A stretch of DNA of 64,000 bases from positions 8,267,188 to 8,331,187 of the forward strand of contig CM067548.1 in assembly GCA_034509755.1 (NCBI GenBank), in the 5' to 3' direction. The position numbers and the translations under genes were made by a program. Within the stretch, counting starts at the first letter, position 1; each line of letters begins with the position of its first letter. The DNA comes from Anisodus tanguticus (lineage: Eukaryota; Streptophyta; Magnoliopsida; Solanales; Solanaceae). Positions 11,808 through 22,870 of this stretch are shown here, in pieces. Below the pieces are notes generated by a model. It did no database searches, had not been told where the DNA came from, and worked only from the letters and a program-made list of their open reading frames with translations.

Positions 11808-14643
11808 TAGGGGTGGCCAATGGGCCGGGCTCGGGTCTGGCGGGCCGGGTTTGGCGAGGTCGGGGTCGGGGCGGGACGGGCAAAGGGGGCGGGTCGGGTT
11901 TGGCGGGACTTGCTCCAATCCCGTCCCGATCCCTTCGGAATCGGGGCGGGGCGGGGTGGGGTCGGGGTTGGGATCGGGGCAGGTTCCGGCGGGTTTTCCT
12001 TTTTTTTTTTTTAAAAAAAAATAATAACATATGTATAAAAAAAACTCAATAAACAAGACAAGATAGTGTAATAAAAACATCCCAAGACTGTTTTTGTGCC
12101 TCTTATATTATTTAATATACATATGATTTTTTTGTAATACAAATACAATTGTTTAAAATCTAAATTGCAATTTTGTGGTGTTGTCCAAAAGTTGCAAATT
12201 ACATAATAAAATTGCAATTAAAAAATTACATTCTCAAAAAAACATGTTCTAATTGCTTGATAATTTCCTGTGGTTCTTCGGTTGGAATTGGTATTTGTTG
12301 GTCAAATTGATCCACGCCGCTTCCACCACCTTCGGATAAGATTTCGTTGTAGTTTCCGTCTTCTTCTTCGTTGATCTCCGGTTGACCGCACCTTCTCCAC
12401 TCTCGTATCCAATAACGAATATCTTGTAATTTCCAAGTTGTCTCCGACTAATGAGTGTCGTGGTCTCCTATTTGATATCTGCCGCGAGAAAAAGCGCTTT
12501 CGAACGCGATTGATGACGTTTGAATGTTCAAAACATCTCGAGCCATGAATGAAAGTGTCGGAAAGGTCTTCTCATTCCCCTCCGAGTATTTCAAACAAGT
12601 CTTCATGTCCATCTTCATTGATAACTTCTTGGTACGGTACAGAACCCTGCAAAACAAAAATATCCAATTCGCTAATTTGATTAGTAGTAGAGGTACGGCC
12701 GCACATTCAATTTCTGAGACTTTCAATATTAGCCGCAGAAACATCATGTCTTTTGTGAGGTTATGTTGAAGATGAAGAAGATGGTATGGAAGCCGATAAG
12801 TTAATAGCATTTTCTTGTTGATAAAACCTATATATTTTTTTACATTGGTCTTCTACTCTGGACAACACTTCTGCTTTAGTTTGTTCAATAAGTGGTGGGT
12901 GATTTAGATTTTTGGGACTTGGAGGTGGTAGTACTTCTATACAATCGTAAATAGTTTCAATTAGTGATTTAATAACGTCTATTTTAATAGTCGGATTTAA
13001 TACAGAACCAATAATATAAATAGTGGAATATGAATAAAATATTTTTTTATATTGATAAACATTTTTTTAATAGCTGTCATATAAGCTGATTTTTTCATAT
13101 ATTCATTAAGTAATAAAAATATTAGAGTTATATAAAACAACATAGTTGAAATAGTATGATAATATATACCGAAAAATTCTTTTGTTGCTTAAAAAAATTT
13201 CTCTAAAAATACAATAAGTTCGAAAATTTTACCCAATTACTATCTACAACCATATCAGCTGAATTTTGATTATGAGAGTTAAAAAATAAAGTTATAAGTT
13301 TTCTATAGTAAAGGCAAACCCTCCACAGCAACTAATTTTGATATTGCTTCCCTATCTCTATGTTTATTGTATTTAGGGCCTACAATTTCCCCCGTCATAG
13401 GGTTGATTTGACCCTGTACTTGATCCGGAACAGTATCAGTATGTGAACCTTGTCCCGATGGAGCGGCGTTTGCGCACCCGATTTTAAAGCCTGGTATTGG
13501 GTATACCTAACTGGATGAGCACTTACTACGTGTCTAATTAAACCCCCCGTCCCGCCGTGACCTTTTCCAGTTTTAAATTTTAAAACATTTTTACAAATTT
13601 TACATATAGCTACTTGATTCTCTACGTCCCTATCAAAAAATGTCCATGCATCTGATTTTAATGGTCGTTTCTTTGGACCTCGTCTCATACTAGGGGGAAT
13701 AAGAGGTATTTCAATTGAAGGTGCACTAGTGGGTGTGTTGTCATCAACATTAGTGGGTGTATCATCTAGATCATCATCTAAATTAAAGTCTTGTTGAGTT
13801 CAAGAAAATAACTCCTAGTCTAAATCTAATGGTATTGTAGGAAAATGTTAAGTATCAACAAAATTATCCCGTGTATGAATAAGATGACTAGAAGAAGTAC
13901 ACTTGCCCTAATTACCCCTATTAGAATAAGCAACCTTACCCTTACACTTAAACATACTTCTTAATCCTTCCATTTTAATTATGATAATAAATAATTAATA
14001 ATAATAAAATTAAGTGCGCTAAATAAAATAAACAGACAATAATAATTTAATGAAGGAACGAATGTACCAAACGCCAACGTAACGTCGATGTATAATCGAG
14101 AGGTTGAAAATTAAAACTTTGCTCGATGGAAAATCCTAAAGCTAGTTGCCAACTTCACTCCTAATTCCCAAATGAATAAATAAAATTAAATATTTAGTAA
14201 ACAATGTAGACTTGTAGAGAGATATATTGAGAGATTAGAGAAATTGTAGGAAGATTTGTAAGAAAAATGAAGAGAAAATGAGTTATTTATAGTTGAAAAA
14301 TTGGGTTAAAGTGTAAAATATAATAACTTATAGGTTAAAAATAAATATTAAGGGGTAGGGGGGCTGGGGGAGGAGGGGAGGCCAAAAATGTCCGTTGCCC
14401 AACGGCCAAAATCTAAAATAGCCGTTGGTGCAACGATTATATTTGCAAAAAGGGGGCTCTCGGACGGGATCGAAGGCGGGCTCGGGACGAGCTCCTGGCG
14501 CGGTCGGGGAGGGCGGGCTCGGGTCTGGCGGGACGAGACATTGTCCCGTCCCGAGTTCGAGTCCTACTACAGTTTTTTTTTACTCGGGACCGGGGCGGGC
14601 TCAGGTCGGGGTCGGGCCGTCCCGGTCCCACTGGCCAACCTTA
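11808..14643 (-). mobile_element. hAT-superfamily transposon, copy 3 (nested in CACTA)
   Basis: A 2,836-bp element flanked by perfect 8-bp duplications CTAAATTG at 11800-11807 and 14644-14651. Ends: TAGGGGTGGCCAATGGGCC at the left and, read inward, TAAGGTTGGCCAGTGGGAC at the right. It sits in the left subterminal zone of the CACTA element and is therefore younger than it. It is shorter than copy 1 because the middle of its transposase gene is deleted at about 13304. Confidence 0.92.
12226..13973 (-). pseudogene. hAT transposase pseudogene (copy 3), internally deleted
   Basis: Minus-strand start at 13973 (MEGLRSMFK), end at a TAA at 12226-12228. The BED-finger segment is the best preserved in the window: 13395-13688 encodes KRPLKSDAWTFFDRDVENQV, then CKIC and LIRHVVSAH. 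Near 13304 the sequence jumps from the block before the core to the block after TRWNSLY. The DNA-cleavage core, present in copies 1, 2 and 4, is therefore missing. The C-terminal block (FPTLSFMARDVLNIQTSS) remains at 12448-12560. It could at most bind ends, not cut them. Confidence 0.82.
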
Positions 14644-14651
14644 CTAAATTG

Positions 14652-15090
14652 TCATTAAAAGACAGTAGTTTCAACTAAATTGCCGCTAATAATCAACATC
14701 TTTAACGGTAATTGTTTAGCCGCTATAAAAATGGCCACAATATTAGTTCAAAAAACGATCTAGTTTGAAGTTCTAGTGATAATTTTGTAACTAGAAAATC
14801 CAACAAAATTATTAATAAAAGAGATCCCCTAATGGCAACAAAGTTTGACAAATGCTAAACAATACATTATTATTAATTCGTGAAACATATATATCTCATT
14901 AAATCTAAACAAATGAAAGGAAGTATTAATTCAAAAAATTTATGTCACAACTTAAAGAAAAAGACTTATATTGTTTAACTAATATAACCAATCCGATCAA
15001 ATAATTTTCTCAACTCTTTATCATATTGAAATCTCCCACATGCTAAATTTTTGGAACATCAAACCATACAAGAACATATCCAGTGAAACC
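14652..15090. other. CACTA left interior, non-coding
   Basis: It begins with subterminal GCCGCTAATAATC and TTAACGGTAATT motifs, then turns AT-rich with no conserved reading frame. I see no further structure. Confidence 0.5.
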
Positions 15091-18000
15091 CCACTACTGG
15101 TCTGAAAATGGTAGAGTGTATATAGACCTTATCTCCACCTTGGTAGGTAGAGCGGATGTTTTCGGGAGACCCTCGACTCAAGACAAAGCATAATCACAAG
15201 CAAAGCAAGGCAAAGCAAGAGAAACGGTCAGACTCATACAGAGAATTAAAGCAGTATGGACAATATGAACATGCTAATAACATAATCGAAATACGCCATG
15301 GTAACGCACTCTACCAACAAGAAGCAGTAACTAACACAGCTAAATAAGATAAACAAAGTACACTAAAGAACATATAGCAACAGAAATCAAATTAAATGGA
15401 ACTATAAAGCAATATTGCGCCTATAAGTGTGATAGGTTAATCGACCTACAGTAATAACACTACAACTATCATTTTGTAAGCATAAGTAGGACTACGCTCG
15501 CCTACCTGCTACGCTTCTACCCTAATCTGTGTCCTCCACAACCCCCTATCTAAGGTCATGTCCTCAGTAAGTTGCACCTGCGCCATATCACATCTAATTA
15601 CCTCTCCCCAATACTTCTTCGGCCCACCTCTACCCCTCTTGAACCCATCAATAGCAACCTTTCACACCTCTGCACTGGGGCATCCGTGTCTCTCCTCTAC
15701 ACATGCCCGAACCATCTCAACCTCGCTTTCTGCATCTTATCCTCCATAGAGGTCACTCCCACTTTATCCCGAATATCATCATTTCTAATCATAACTCATT
15801 GTATGCCCACACATCCATCTCAGCATCCTCATCTCTGCAACTTTCATCTTGTGTATGTGCGAAGTCTTGACTGACCAACACTCCGCCCCATACAACATAG
15901 TCGGTCTAACCACCACCCTATAGAACTTGCATTTAAGTTTTGGTGGCACTTTTTTGTCGCACAAGACTCCAGATGCGAGACTCGATTTCATCCACCATGC
16001 CCAATACGATGTGTGACATCGTAATCAATCTCTCTATTCCCTTAGATAATAGACCATATGTACTTGAAGTTTCCTTTCTTTGGAATGACCTGAGTATCAA
16101 GCCTCACTCCACGCCTGTCTCAGGGTCGCTCCCGTTGCTGAACTTGCACTCCAAATACTCTGCCATGGTCATACTCAACCTAAACCCTTTACACTCCAAA
16201 GTCTGTCTCCAAACCTCCAGCTTGGCGTTCACTCCACTGCGAGTCTCATCAATCAGGACTATAGCGTCTGCGAATGACATACACCATGGTACCTCCCCTT
16301 GGATTTGTCGCGTCAGTCCGTCCATCACCAGGGCAAATAGGAATGGGCTAAGAGTTAATCCCTGGTGCAACTCCATCATCACTGAAAAGTGCTCCGAGTC
16401 TCCTCCTACTATTTGTACCCTACTCTTGGCTCCATCATACATATCCTTAATCGCCTTAGTGTACGTCATAAGTACACCTCTAACCTCCAAACATCTCCAT
16501 AGAACCTCCCTAGGGACTTTGTTGTATGCCTTCTAGAGCTCGATGAAAACCATATATAAATCTTTCTTCCTCTCCCTATATTGCTCCACCAACCTTCTAA
16601 TAAGATGAATGGCTTCAGTAGTCGAACGCCCCGGCATGAATCCAAACTAGTTCTCGAAAATAGACATGTCTCTCCTCACCCTAATCTCTACGACCCTTTC
16701 CCAAACTTTCATAGTGTGGCTCAACAGCTTGATACCCCTATAGTTGTTACAACTCTAGATATCACCTTTGTTTTTGTACAAGGGAATCATTGTACTACAC
16801 ATCCATTCTTCGGCCATTCTTGTCGTCTTAAAATGATGTTAAACAACTCAATCAGTCACTCCAAACCTGCCCAGCCTACGCTCTTCCAAAATTCAACTGG
16901 GATCTCATCAGGACCGGTCGCTCGTCCCCTGCACATCCTGCGAACAACACCATTAACCTCATCAACCTTAATGCTTTTACAATAGCCAAAATCCCGATAC
17001 CTACCAGAATGCTCCAGATCTCCCAGGACAATATCTCTATCTCCTTTTTCGTTCAAGAGTTTATGGAAGTAAGATTACCACCTCCGCCTAATATGTGCTT
17101 CCTCCACCAATACTTTGTCGTCCTCGTCCTTGATGCACCTCATGTGATCCAAGTCGCGGACCTCTCTCTCTTGCCTTGGCTAGTCTGTACAACTTTTTAT
17201 ACCTGCCTTTCTCTTCTAATTCCAATACATGCGTTCAAAAGCCATCGTTTTCGCCGTCGTAACCGCTAGCTTTGCTTCCTTCCTCACCATCTTATACAGT
17301 TCCGTCTTCGTCCACTTCTCCACCGCATCCTTGCTTTCTACCAATTTCACATACGCCGTTTTCTTCGCTTCCACCTTCTCTTGAACTTTACCATTCCACC
17401 AGCAGTCCCCTCGATGCCCACCATGGTTACCCCATGAGGCCCCAAGCACTTTTCTAACTACCTCCCGAATGCAACTGGCGTCCTGTCCGACATACCGATC
17501 GCATCCCCACTACTCGCCCAAGCCCACTTGGCCATTAACCTCTCCCCATCTCCTTTGCACTAGCCATGGTCAAACTCCCCCATTTGATTCTTAACCTGTC
17601 ATCCATAACCCTCTTCTTATTCTCCAACTTGATCTCCAAATCCATCACCAAAAGCTTATGTAGGGTTGTAAGATCCTACTTCGGAATAACCTTGCAGACT
17701 TTACAAAGACATTTGTCAACCTTCCTAAGGAGCAAAAAAACTATCTGAGTCTTAGCCACCGAACTACGAAAAGTTACCAAGTGTTCCTCCTTGTTTAGGA
17801 ACCTCGAATTGACTATCACCATCTCATAAGCTCTAGCGAACTCCAAAAGTGAGACGCCTCCCCCATTCATATCCCCGAGTCCAAAGCCTCCATGCACGTG
17901 GTCATAAACCCCCGGAAGTGACCCGATATGTCCATTGAAATCCCCTCCTACAAATAACTTCTCAGTGGGTGGTATACCTCCCACCACTTCGTCCAAATCC

Positions 18001-18430
18001 TCCCAAAAGCGTATCTTCTCCTCTTCGTCCAAGCCCGCCTGCGGCGCATATGCACAAATAATATGCATAGTAAACCCTCCAACTACCAGCTTAATCGTCG
18101 TCATCCTATCATTGACCCTCATCACCTCTACCACTTTATCCCTTAGCTCGTTGTCTACCAAAATACCTACCTTATTCCTATACTTCTACCTACCCGAGAA
18201 CCATACCTTATACCCGTCTACATCCTTAGCCTTAAGTCCTACCCATTTGGTCTCCTAGACACATGCTATATTAATCATTCTCTTCTTAAGAATCTTAACT
18301 AACTCTATGGACTTTCCCGTTAAAGTTCAATGTTCCAAGACCCTATTATCAACCTAGCCTCTCCCTTACCCCACTTACCCCCTCCCCCTCCGTCCCAAAC
18401 CAAGCACATGACCCTAATCTACCATCATTC
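15091..18430 (-). mobile_element. RTE-clade LINE, nearly full length, decayed
   Basis: Minus-strand LINE. From 18345 downward it encodes an APE-type endonuclease (KSIELVKILKKR, then ETKWVG), continuing at 17676-18161 with HIICAYAPQ and GGDFNGHIG. Then come connecting sequence (16856-17449), the reverse transcriptase (16104-16560, LSPFLFALVMDGLT) and a C-terminal piece ending WMCGH near 15800. Stops and shifts interrupt it. The catalytic FADD box reads FADA (MSFADAIVLIDE, near 16270), so the enzyme would be dead even if the frame were whole. The 3' tail (15091-15190) carries TAGAGTGTATATAGACC and GACCCTCGACTC, which recur at the end of the fragment at 60700. Confidence 0.8.
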
Positions 18431-18593
18431 ACCAAAGCCACTACAGATAAACTATAACCTGAAATAATAAAAAATATATATGTCAAAAGATGAAGTGTAA
18501 TGTATAAAACATGAAATACCAAAGTGATATAAGACATATTGAGGAATCCTAGATCGAGTATTGGGCCAATTAATAAAGGAATGAAAAGAACTA

Positions 18594-18818
18594 TTCCCTC
18601 TGTCCCAATTCAAGTGTCTTACTTTTCTTTTTTGTCTGTCCCAAAACAAGTCTCTTCTATATTTAGTAAGTTTTTCAATTCCAAAACAAATTTAAGACCA
18701 CGAGATTTAAAAGACACTACACATCTTTAATTTAAGATAATAAAATTTAAAAGTCTCCCTTTATTTCTTAAACTTCGTGGCAAATCAAACTAAGAAACTT
18801 AAATTGGGACGGAAGGTG
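18594..18818. mobile_element. Stowaway MITE
   Basis: The ends TTCCCTCTGTCCCAATT and AATTGGGACGGAAGGTG are inverted repeats of the CTCCCTCCGTCCCA type, flanked by TA on both sides (18592-18593, 18819-18820). It is 225 bp with no coding sequence. Tc1/Mariner-derived MITEs of this kind are common in plant introns and transposon interiors. Confidence 0.8.
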
Positions 18819-18839
18819 TATTACTTATAATGAATTCAA

Positions 18840-19460
18840 AGAGCAAAGGTGCAAATATACCCCTCAACTTTGTGAATTAGAGCAGATATACCGACGTTAT
18901 AAAAGTGGTGGATATATATCCATGTCATTACAAAATGGTGCAAATATACCCCTACCATTATACAAATGGCGCAAATATACCCTATCATTATACAAATGGC
19001 GCAAATATACCCTATCATTATACAAATGGTGCAAATATACCCCTATCATTATACAAATGGTGCAAATATACCCCTTTCGCTAACGATGGTTTAAAAAAAA
19101 TCATTTAGCTTATTTTTAATTAAAAAAATGTCTCATCGCTTTAAAAAACATCTACCATTTTTTTAGAAGACATTTTTCTAAATCCACATGGTAATTTTTT
19201 TCTGATAGATTGGGCCTGATTTGCTTAAAAAATATGTGTGGCTTTAAAAAAATAAGTACCCATTTTTTAACGAACCAGATCCGACCCACCAGGAAAAAAA
19301 TTCAAAAATAAGATAAGTGATTTTTTGAAAAAATTCTGTCATCAAAAATGGTATATTTGCACAATTTTGTAACAACATGGGTATATATCCATCACTTTCA
19401 TAATGGGGTATATCTGCTCTAAATAGCAAAGTTGAGGAATATATTTGCACCTTTGTCCTT
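18840..19460. mobile_element. Non-autonomous element with ~110-bp terminal inverted repeats
   Basis: The first ~110 bases (AGAGCAAAGGTGCAAATATA onward, with AGCAGATATACC and GGATATATATCC blocks) return inverted at 19350-19460. Such long inverted ends suggest a Mutator-type MITE, but no clear target duplication was found. The left arm runs into a tandem array (18930-19080). No protein is encoded. Confidence 0.7.
18930..19078. repeat. Tandem array, ~31-bp unit
   Basis: About four to five copies of a unit whose core reads CATTATACAAATGG followed by YGCAAATATACCC. It amplifies part of the left terminal repeat of the surrounding element. Confidence 0.8.
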
Positions 19461-21045
19461 CAAACAATAAACATGTGTTCAGGGATGGGAGTAGGACTAA
19501 AGACGGAAAACCCACCTCTAGCCTACACAATCTACATGATTACACTTGAAGGGTAAAATTAAAGAACAAACTCCTAATATCAACTTCTTGTAAAACTAGC
19601 TTTCAAGAGGCTAAAGTTTTAGTGTTTCTTAGAGTAAGCAATGTATTCATGACAACTATGGTTGTGAAAAGATACCAAAGCTAACACTACTTTTCACCAC
19701 AAGAGAGGAAAATCAAGTTGCCAACTTCTTGGCATGTGAATCAGGATTTTCCATCTTCAAACAATGTCACAATTAGTATACTAATAGGTAGATGATTGTT
19801 CAATGCTTGTTCCTTCTTACATACATGCTTCATTGAAGAGAATGGGATCAAGTAATGTAATTGTTCAAGTTATACTTGGAAATATGTTCATAATTTTTTG
19901 TTAGCTAGGTATACTTTAGCACAGCAAGTGTATAGTAAGTGGCTTGGCTCTAAAAGAAGAAAGAGAGATATGTCACAACTTGTCAAAAAAAAATGTGGGT
20001 AAAGTTTTTATCTGTACTGTTTGAAGGTGAAGATGCTCCAACAATCGAGTAAGTCCCGCCAGTCATATCTTGTTAGAATGAAGAATTTCAATCAATCAGA
20101 GTATACATCACTGCATAATCAAGGGATATAATAACATGCTTGTTATCTCCTATCATTTCAAGAAACCATTTGCAGTTCTAATCTTGAGAACTAGTATGTT
20201 TCAGTTGACACATAAGCAATAGTTATGGAAAAAATCTTCAACTAAATGGGTGTAGGTCGGAGTTTGGTTCCTCATCTAACAAATACGATGTAGATTTCAA
20301 CTACTCCAAGCTTCGTGCTACTCATAAGCAGGAGCTGACTATTTACGACTATAGGCAACTGCTTGGGTAAGCGAAAGGTGCCTACTAACTAGACAAAAGA
20401 TAAATGCCTAACATTAGATCAAGATATGAAAAATCTAATTTCTATGTTAGTTAAATGTACAGATTTTTGCCCAGAAGGTGCTCTAATGTCTAGGAGCCCT
20501 TCTGCTTTTGGGGTGATTCAATCACCTGTGTGTTGTTAATGGAGGTTTTGGCCTACTCTCCCTCCTTTCTGCTTTAAGCTTAATGCAACACCTCCCAGAT
20601 TATACTGGGGAACTATAATTAAAAATAATAATGCAGCCCGCAGGGGTCTGCAACACCCAAGAGAATCAGATAAAAAAGATCCCTAGCATACAAATCCAAA
20701 GTCTAACATATAACAATAACACATTCCCCAAAAATGACAGGAAGGAAATCAACTCAACTGTATGAACTCCAAAGTAGATTATTTAATTATTGTAAGGTAA
20801 AGATTATACTCTTCCGAGTCAGTCAACATAATTTTTAAACACTAGATTCTCCAGAGGAAACACATTAGCAACTGCACTTTCGCCAACAATAGGTCATGAA
20901 AGAATATAATGAGATGTCCTTGTGAAAAGGAGGAAGGATGGGCTTGAGTTCATTTTGTGTTGGTCTGTCGAATGAACTATTAGGAATTTAGGATATGTAA
21001 AACAAGGTTTATAGAGCTCCAATATATAAAAGACAATACATGAAA
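19461..21045. other. CACTA interior, no gene recognised
   Basis: About 1.6 kb without a conserved open frame on either strand. It lies downstream, on the minus strand, of the stop codon of the captured exon set, so its right part may hold that gene's 3' untranslated region. Confidence 0.35.
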
Positions 21046-22081
21046 CTAGAAGGGATTCTGGAGTAAATTCAGAGGCATCATATTATCTGAAAGAAACGGA
21101 GGAAAACTCAAACAGTAGCACTGAAGGATGTAGATGAGTATTACCGTGAGAAGATGGAGTATTTTCAGCAACACTAGATATCCTTGATGTTTGTGGTACT
21201 CGTTCATGGCCACTGTTGGCGTCAGGTACCTGATAAATAATAACACGTTAGTTAACAATACTCTTGTAGGATTAAATTTCATTAAAAATATCTAAAACTT
21301 ATGAAATCGAGTTACCTGTTCACTTGAGGTGTCTACACTGATCAAAAATCCATGACTCCAGCCTGGTACATTTTGGGACAATAGATACATTGATACCTGC
21401 AACAAGTCCTACACTTTAAATCGAAACTAAGTGTACCAAAGGAATTCATGAAGACGGACCTGACTGAGATCAAAGGAATTTATTCAAAATTAGTGCGCAT
21501 TACGATTAGGTTGAATGATTTTATATACCATGAAACAATTCAACAAATAGTATCTTCCTGAAACAATTCAGCAGTATCAAAAAGAGATCTATTTCTGTGA
21601 AGTAGAAAAAGTCTTGCCCAAAGAGAAAGAGAGAGTAAGATTGACTAAAAAGAATTGTTCTCCGTAAGCTTTTGAAGTAGAAAAGTGAATAAAATTTAAG
21701 AGACTATCCCATCACAACAACTAGTAATCACAGGTAAATTTGGTTCCAAGAGACCCTTGAATACCATGCATTTAAACTTGCCAATGTTTAATGCCCAACA
21801 ACAGCTCCATTCTTTAAACTGACATCTGAATTACGATCTCGATTACTCTTTCTTTGCTTTTTACTCAGGGAAGGGATGCGGAAAACTGTTACCAAATTAT
21901 GAGAAGTCCAAAATTACAATCATAACAAGACTGAAAATATATAGGTAACATTATCATAAGTCAGAAACAAATACACTAATACTCTCCTAGAGCCGATCGC
22001 TGCTGCAATTCCAAACAAGAACCGCCTGGCGATAAACCTTATTTGCTGCAATTGCTCTCTCTGGTGCACTTCAGGTTCAAG
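21046..22081 (-). pseudogene. Captured gene fragment: last four exons of an unrecognised spliced gene
   Basis: Four minus-strand blocks join in one frame at consensus splice sites: 22081-21983 (33 codons, LEPEVHQREQLQQIR, then RRFLFGIAAAIGS), 21396-21316 (27 codons, YLLSQNVPGWSHGF), 21229-21145 (28 codons plus one base, VPDANSGHERVPQ) and 21086-21046 (NMMPLNLLQNPF, then TAG). Acceptors are CTTGTAG, TTGTTGCAG, ATTTATCAG and CTTTCAG; donors are AGA|GTATTAG, CAG|GTAACT and CG|GTAATA. Phases agree at every joint and there is no internal stop. The upstream exons were not found, so it is probably a 5'-truncated capture by the CACTA element, though element-encoded exons are possible. I do not recognise the protein. 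A short hydrophobic stretch (FLFGIAAAIG) is the only visible property. Confidence 0.6.
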
Positions 22082-22730
22082 CTACAAGTAGCAAGCATGA
22101 TAGCATAGATGGAACTAATTAAACTCCAAAGTACTTGAAAACTATTAAGTAAACAGTAGTACAACTGACTAGATCGACCAGTCTTATATGCACTTGCTAA
22201 GTACTACTTTCTACTACTTATACGAGAAGTATGTTTTTTTTGTAACCAAGGTCTCCCCGTTTTGGTTATTTGTATTATATTGTCCTAGATATATACGTTT
22301 AAACTAAAGAAGAGAAAAAGTTCACTAATTATGATCCATGTCCAAGAGGAGTTGACTTCATCGTTTTTAGTAATTTAAAATATACAACATAACTGATCAC
22401 TGCCTTGAAAATTAAATAAAGCTAACTACGTTATTACAGATATGCTAGAAGATTTTAAGATCCTTTTTAGGACATAATGATAGAGTTCGATTAAAAATCC
22501 AGCAATGTTTAGGAAGATACAATCAACAAAGTAATTCTACTATATCCACAGAAAATGACGTGCTAGTTCAAAAATGACTCTTCCAATATTCAAAAATACT
22601 TCTACTGCAATTATAATATATAGGTGTTGAATGTCCAAGCTATCACCAGCAATACACATTAAAAACTACAGTTATAAACTCCAGAAATGATCATCACAAT
22701 AGTAGTAGTGATCAATCTAATAATAATCAA
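22082..22730. other. CACTA interior, AT-rich, no gene recognised
   Basis: No conserved open frame. On the minus strand this would be the intron upstream of the first recognisable captured exon. Confidence 0.35.
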
Positions 22731-22870
22731 CCAAGAAGAAGATACAAAGGAATTAGAATGGCTAGACAGCTGAAATCAGAGATCGGGTAAAGCAATAAGA
22801 GTTTAACTTGAAACTTTTGACACAGCTGAAGCAGCTGCTAGAGCTTATGATGAAGTTGCTCTTATTAAAT
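22731..22870 (+). pseudogene. AP2/ERF-domain fragment (transcription-factor remnant)
   Basis: The plus strand reads PRRRYKGIRM at 22731-22760. After a degraded middle (about LKSEIG, then a stop and shifts) it reads FDTAEAAARAYDEVAL at ~22816-22863. These match the first beta-strand (RYKGIR) and the helix (TAEAAARAYD) of the AP2/ERF DNA-binding domain with correct spacing. The WLGTF block between them is visible only with a missing base (TTTAACTTGAAACTTTTGAC). It cannot be expressed as a protein. Its orientation is opposite to the exon set at 21046-22081, so the two pieces probably come from different genes. Confidence 0.6.

Noticed and set aside
14437..14560. tRNA gene suggested by GTTCGAGTC words in the hAT ends
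   Set aside because: Only a B-box-like word is present; no cloverleaf stems, anticodon arm or A box can be drawn.
15558..17748. Plus-strand open frames of 60-200 codons
   Set aside because: They are the antisense shadow of the RTE LINE, which has conserved motifs on the minus strand.
18905..19108. Repetitive Tyr/His-rich frame (IPYHYTNGAN)
   Set aside because: Translation of the 31-bp tandem array in a transposon end, not a gene.
21046..22081. These exons as part of a CACTA transposase
   Set aside because: No TNP2-like motif is visible and the peptide does not resemble transposases I know. Element-encoded accessory protein remains possible and is stated in the feature.
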